From assembly GCA_963746735.1 (NCBI GenBank), contig CAVVCO010000017.1, positions 186,001 through 250,000 on the forward strand: a stretch of DNA of 64,000 nt. Direction: 5' to 3'. The number at the start of each line of letters is the position of its first letter. Positions within the stretch are counted from its first letter, which is position 1. The stretch comes from CAVSWT01 sp963746735 (lineage in GTDB: Bacteria > Bacteroidota > Ignavibacteria > Ignavibacteriales > Ignavibacteriaceae). This document shows positions 63,246 through 64,000 of the stretch, in pieces. The translations under genes and the position numbers were made by a program. The notes beneath the pieces were generated by a model. It saw nothing but the letters and a program-made list of their open reading frames with translations, was not told the DNA's origin and made no database searches.

Positions 63246-63269
63246 GAATTTGATGAATCAAATTCTTAC
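63246..63269 (-). repeat. REP-like palindrome, right copy 3
   Basis: On the minus strand GTAA precedes GAATTTGAT TC ATCAAATTC, with perfect 9-base arms. It is inverted relative to copy 2 and begins right after the stop codon of the Ig-like-domain gene. Confidence 0.7.
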
Positions 63270-64000
63270 TAATTCGGCCTGGTTACAAACGAAAATGTGT
63301 AAGGTTCTTTCATTCTATTTCCATACATATCCATTAAGCCTGTCGTAATTGTAACAGTGTATTTAGTATTTGCCTGCATGCTTGAACTTGGTGTAAACTT
63401 AATTTGATTTAATTGTTCATAAGGAGAATATCCTCCGAATGAAAATGAGCCGTTAACTGCCGGTGAAATTGAAATTGCTGATTGAGCAGTTGACAGTTTA
63501 ACAAAATCATTAAAGCTTATTGTTATCGGGTCTGTTTGAGAAGTAAATAATTGTCCATTTGAAGGATTTGTGCTCGTAATACTTAATGCAGCAGTTCTAA
63601 ATGAAAATTTAAAATCCTGACCGATAGGAACACCATCTTTTCCCTTTGCACTTTGTTCAATCAAAACTGTAATTGTTGTATCTGATAAAAACGGCCCGCC
63701 GGTATAAATGCGAAGAACATTTTCTTCCGGCCATAAGTATGTTGCATTCATAGGCGGAGTTATATGAGTCTTCAATTCAACCGAAGATTTATCCATCCTT
63801 CTAGGGAAAGTAACTGTAATACCCGTATAACTATAATCTAAGGGCGATACATCAATATCCCCATGAACCGGATCAGTTTGAATTCCGTTATAAGTTGTGT
63901 AAGATTGAACGGTCTTAAAACTGTACTCCAAAGGAAAACGCATATAAGTACCAGCAGTATCTTTTGCTGTTGTTCCAATTGTTACTTTGTATTCTTTATC
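63269..64000 (-). CDS. Ig-like (Big_5/SbsA-type) domain protein, partial
   Basis: The frame is open to the window edge, so the N-terminus is missing and an internal ATG at 63943 is not the true start. At least two Ig-like domains of the SbsA/Big_5 kind are visible: LDYSYTGITVTFPRRMDKSSVELK... to FKFSFRTAAL and STNPSNGQLFTSQTDPITISFNDFVKL... to FSFVTRPN. Each ends in the typical FSFxT strand. There is no sorting tail at the C-terminus. Such proteins are usually secreted or surface-exposed, and a lipoprotein start upstream is plausible. Function is unknown. Confidence 0.8.
   Translation of the reverse strand, partial: DKEYKVTIGTTAKDTAGTYMRFPLEYSFKTVQSYTTYNGIQTDPVHGDIDVSPLDYSYTGITVTFPRRMDKSSVELKTHITPPMNATYLWPEENVLRIYTGGPFLSDTTITVLIEQSAKGKDGVPIGQDFKFSFRTAALSITSTNPSNGQLFTSQTDPITISFNDFVKLSTAQSAISISPAVNGSFSFGGYSPYEQLNQIKFTPSSSMQANTKYTVTITTGLMDMYGNRMKEPYTFSFVTRPN

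Noticed and set aside
1..64000. CRISPR array, toxin-antitoxin or defence island
   Set aside because: No regularly spaced repeats, Cas-like proteins or recognisable defence genes were seen on either strand.

Overview
The window is a gene-dense, AT-rich bacterial chromosome segment. It most likely comes from the Bacteroidota/Chlorobi/Ignavibacteriota assemblage, and my best guess is an Ignavibacteria-type organism. The supporting signs are a secreted protease with a type IX secretion (Por) C-terminal sorting domain, a TonB receptor with a carboxypeptidase-D-like N-terminal domain, an ExbB-ExbD-ExbD set, an OmpP1/FadL porin, a GDSL lipoprotein, a YbeY lacking its usual third histidine, and few clear Shine-Dalgarno sites. 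The lineage is an inference from gene style; no rRNA is present.

Layout. 1-2.5 kb (+): a membrane protein of unknown role, a small unknown protein, aroQ, a HAD phosphatase and a MerR regulator, then tRNA-Pro(GGG) with a terminator. 2.7-4.9 kb (+): a secreted ten-Asp-box (GH74/sortilin-like) protein broken by eight single-base frame changes. 5.1-12.5 kb (+): purF, a 1427-residue subtilisin-like protease, pgsA, ftsY and a small tail-anchored protein, overlapping or closely packed. 12.6-27.3 kb (-): ClC channel, thiolase and hydroxybutyryl-CoA dehydrogenase, holB, a DUF2795-like protein, an M23 peptidase, hprK-hpf-xer, ybeY, gamma carbonic anhydrase, DUF3108 protein, S41 protease, a Wzi-like outer-membrane protein and a GT2. 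27.5-33.6 kb (-): the compact trpS-scpA-scpB-rluB-dacB-lysS run. 33.7-42.8 kb (-): HNH endonuclease, TonB receptor, acpS, ggt, an MCE protein, an unknown protein, a CNNM/CorC transporter and ssb. 43-58.5 kb (-): GDSL lipoprotein with FadL porin, biotin carrier with accC, mutS2-cvpA-yqeY, ExbD/ExbD/ExbB, SDR, EEP-fold hydrolase, a dicarboxylate/amino-acid symporter, ppa and nhaC. 58.7-62.6 kb (+): polA and a GT9. 62.6-64 kb (-): a REP-associated tyrosine transposase bracketed by palindromic repeats, then the end of an Ig-like-domain protein that runs off the window.

Genes that plausibly act together: exbB/exbD/exbD energise TonB receptors such as the one at 34.6-37.5 kb. scpA and scpB are partners in the SMC condensin. 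The GDSL lipoprotein and FadL porin may release and import lipids, feeding thiolase/hydroxyacyl-CoA dehydrogenase and a biotin-dependent acyl-CoA carboxylase. M23, DacB and S41 enzymes act on the cell envelope.

Quality. I find 16 single-base frame changes, in the Asp-box gene (8), a small tail-anchored protein, a CNNM transporter, ExbD, ExbB, a symporter (2) and polA (2). In every case correcting one base per site restores a full-length family member and a length divisible by three. I read these mostly as uncorrected sequencing indels, not biology. No intergenic stretch exceeds 300 bases; the longest is the 222-base divergent gap at 58460-58681. I see no CRISPR array, prophage or complete insertion sequence. 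The most distinctive non-standard structure is the transposase/palindrome cluster at 61.4-63.3 kb.
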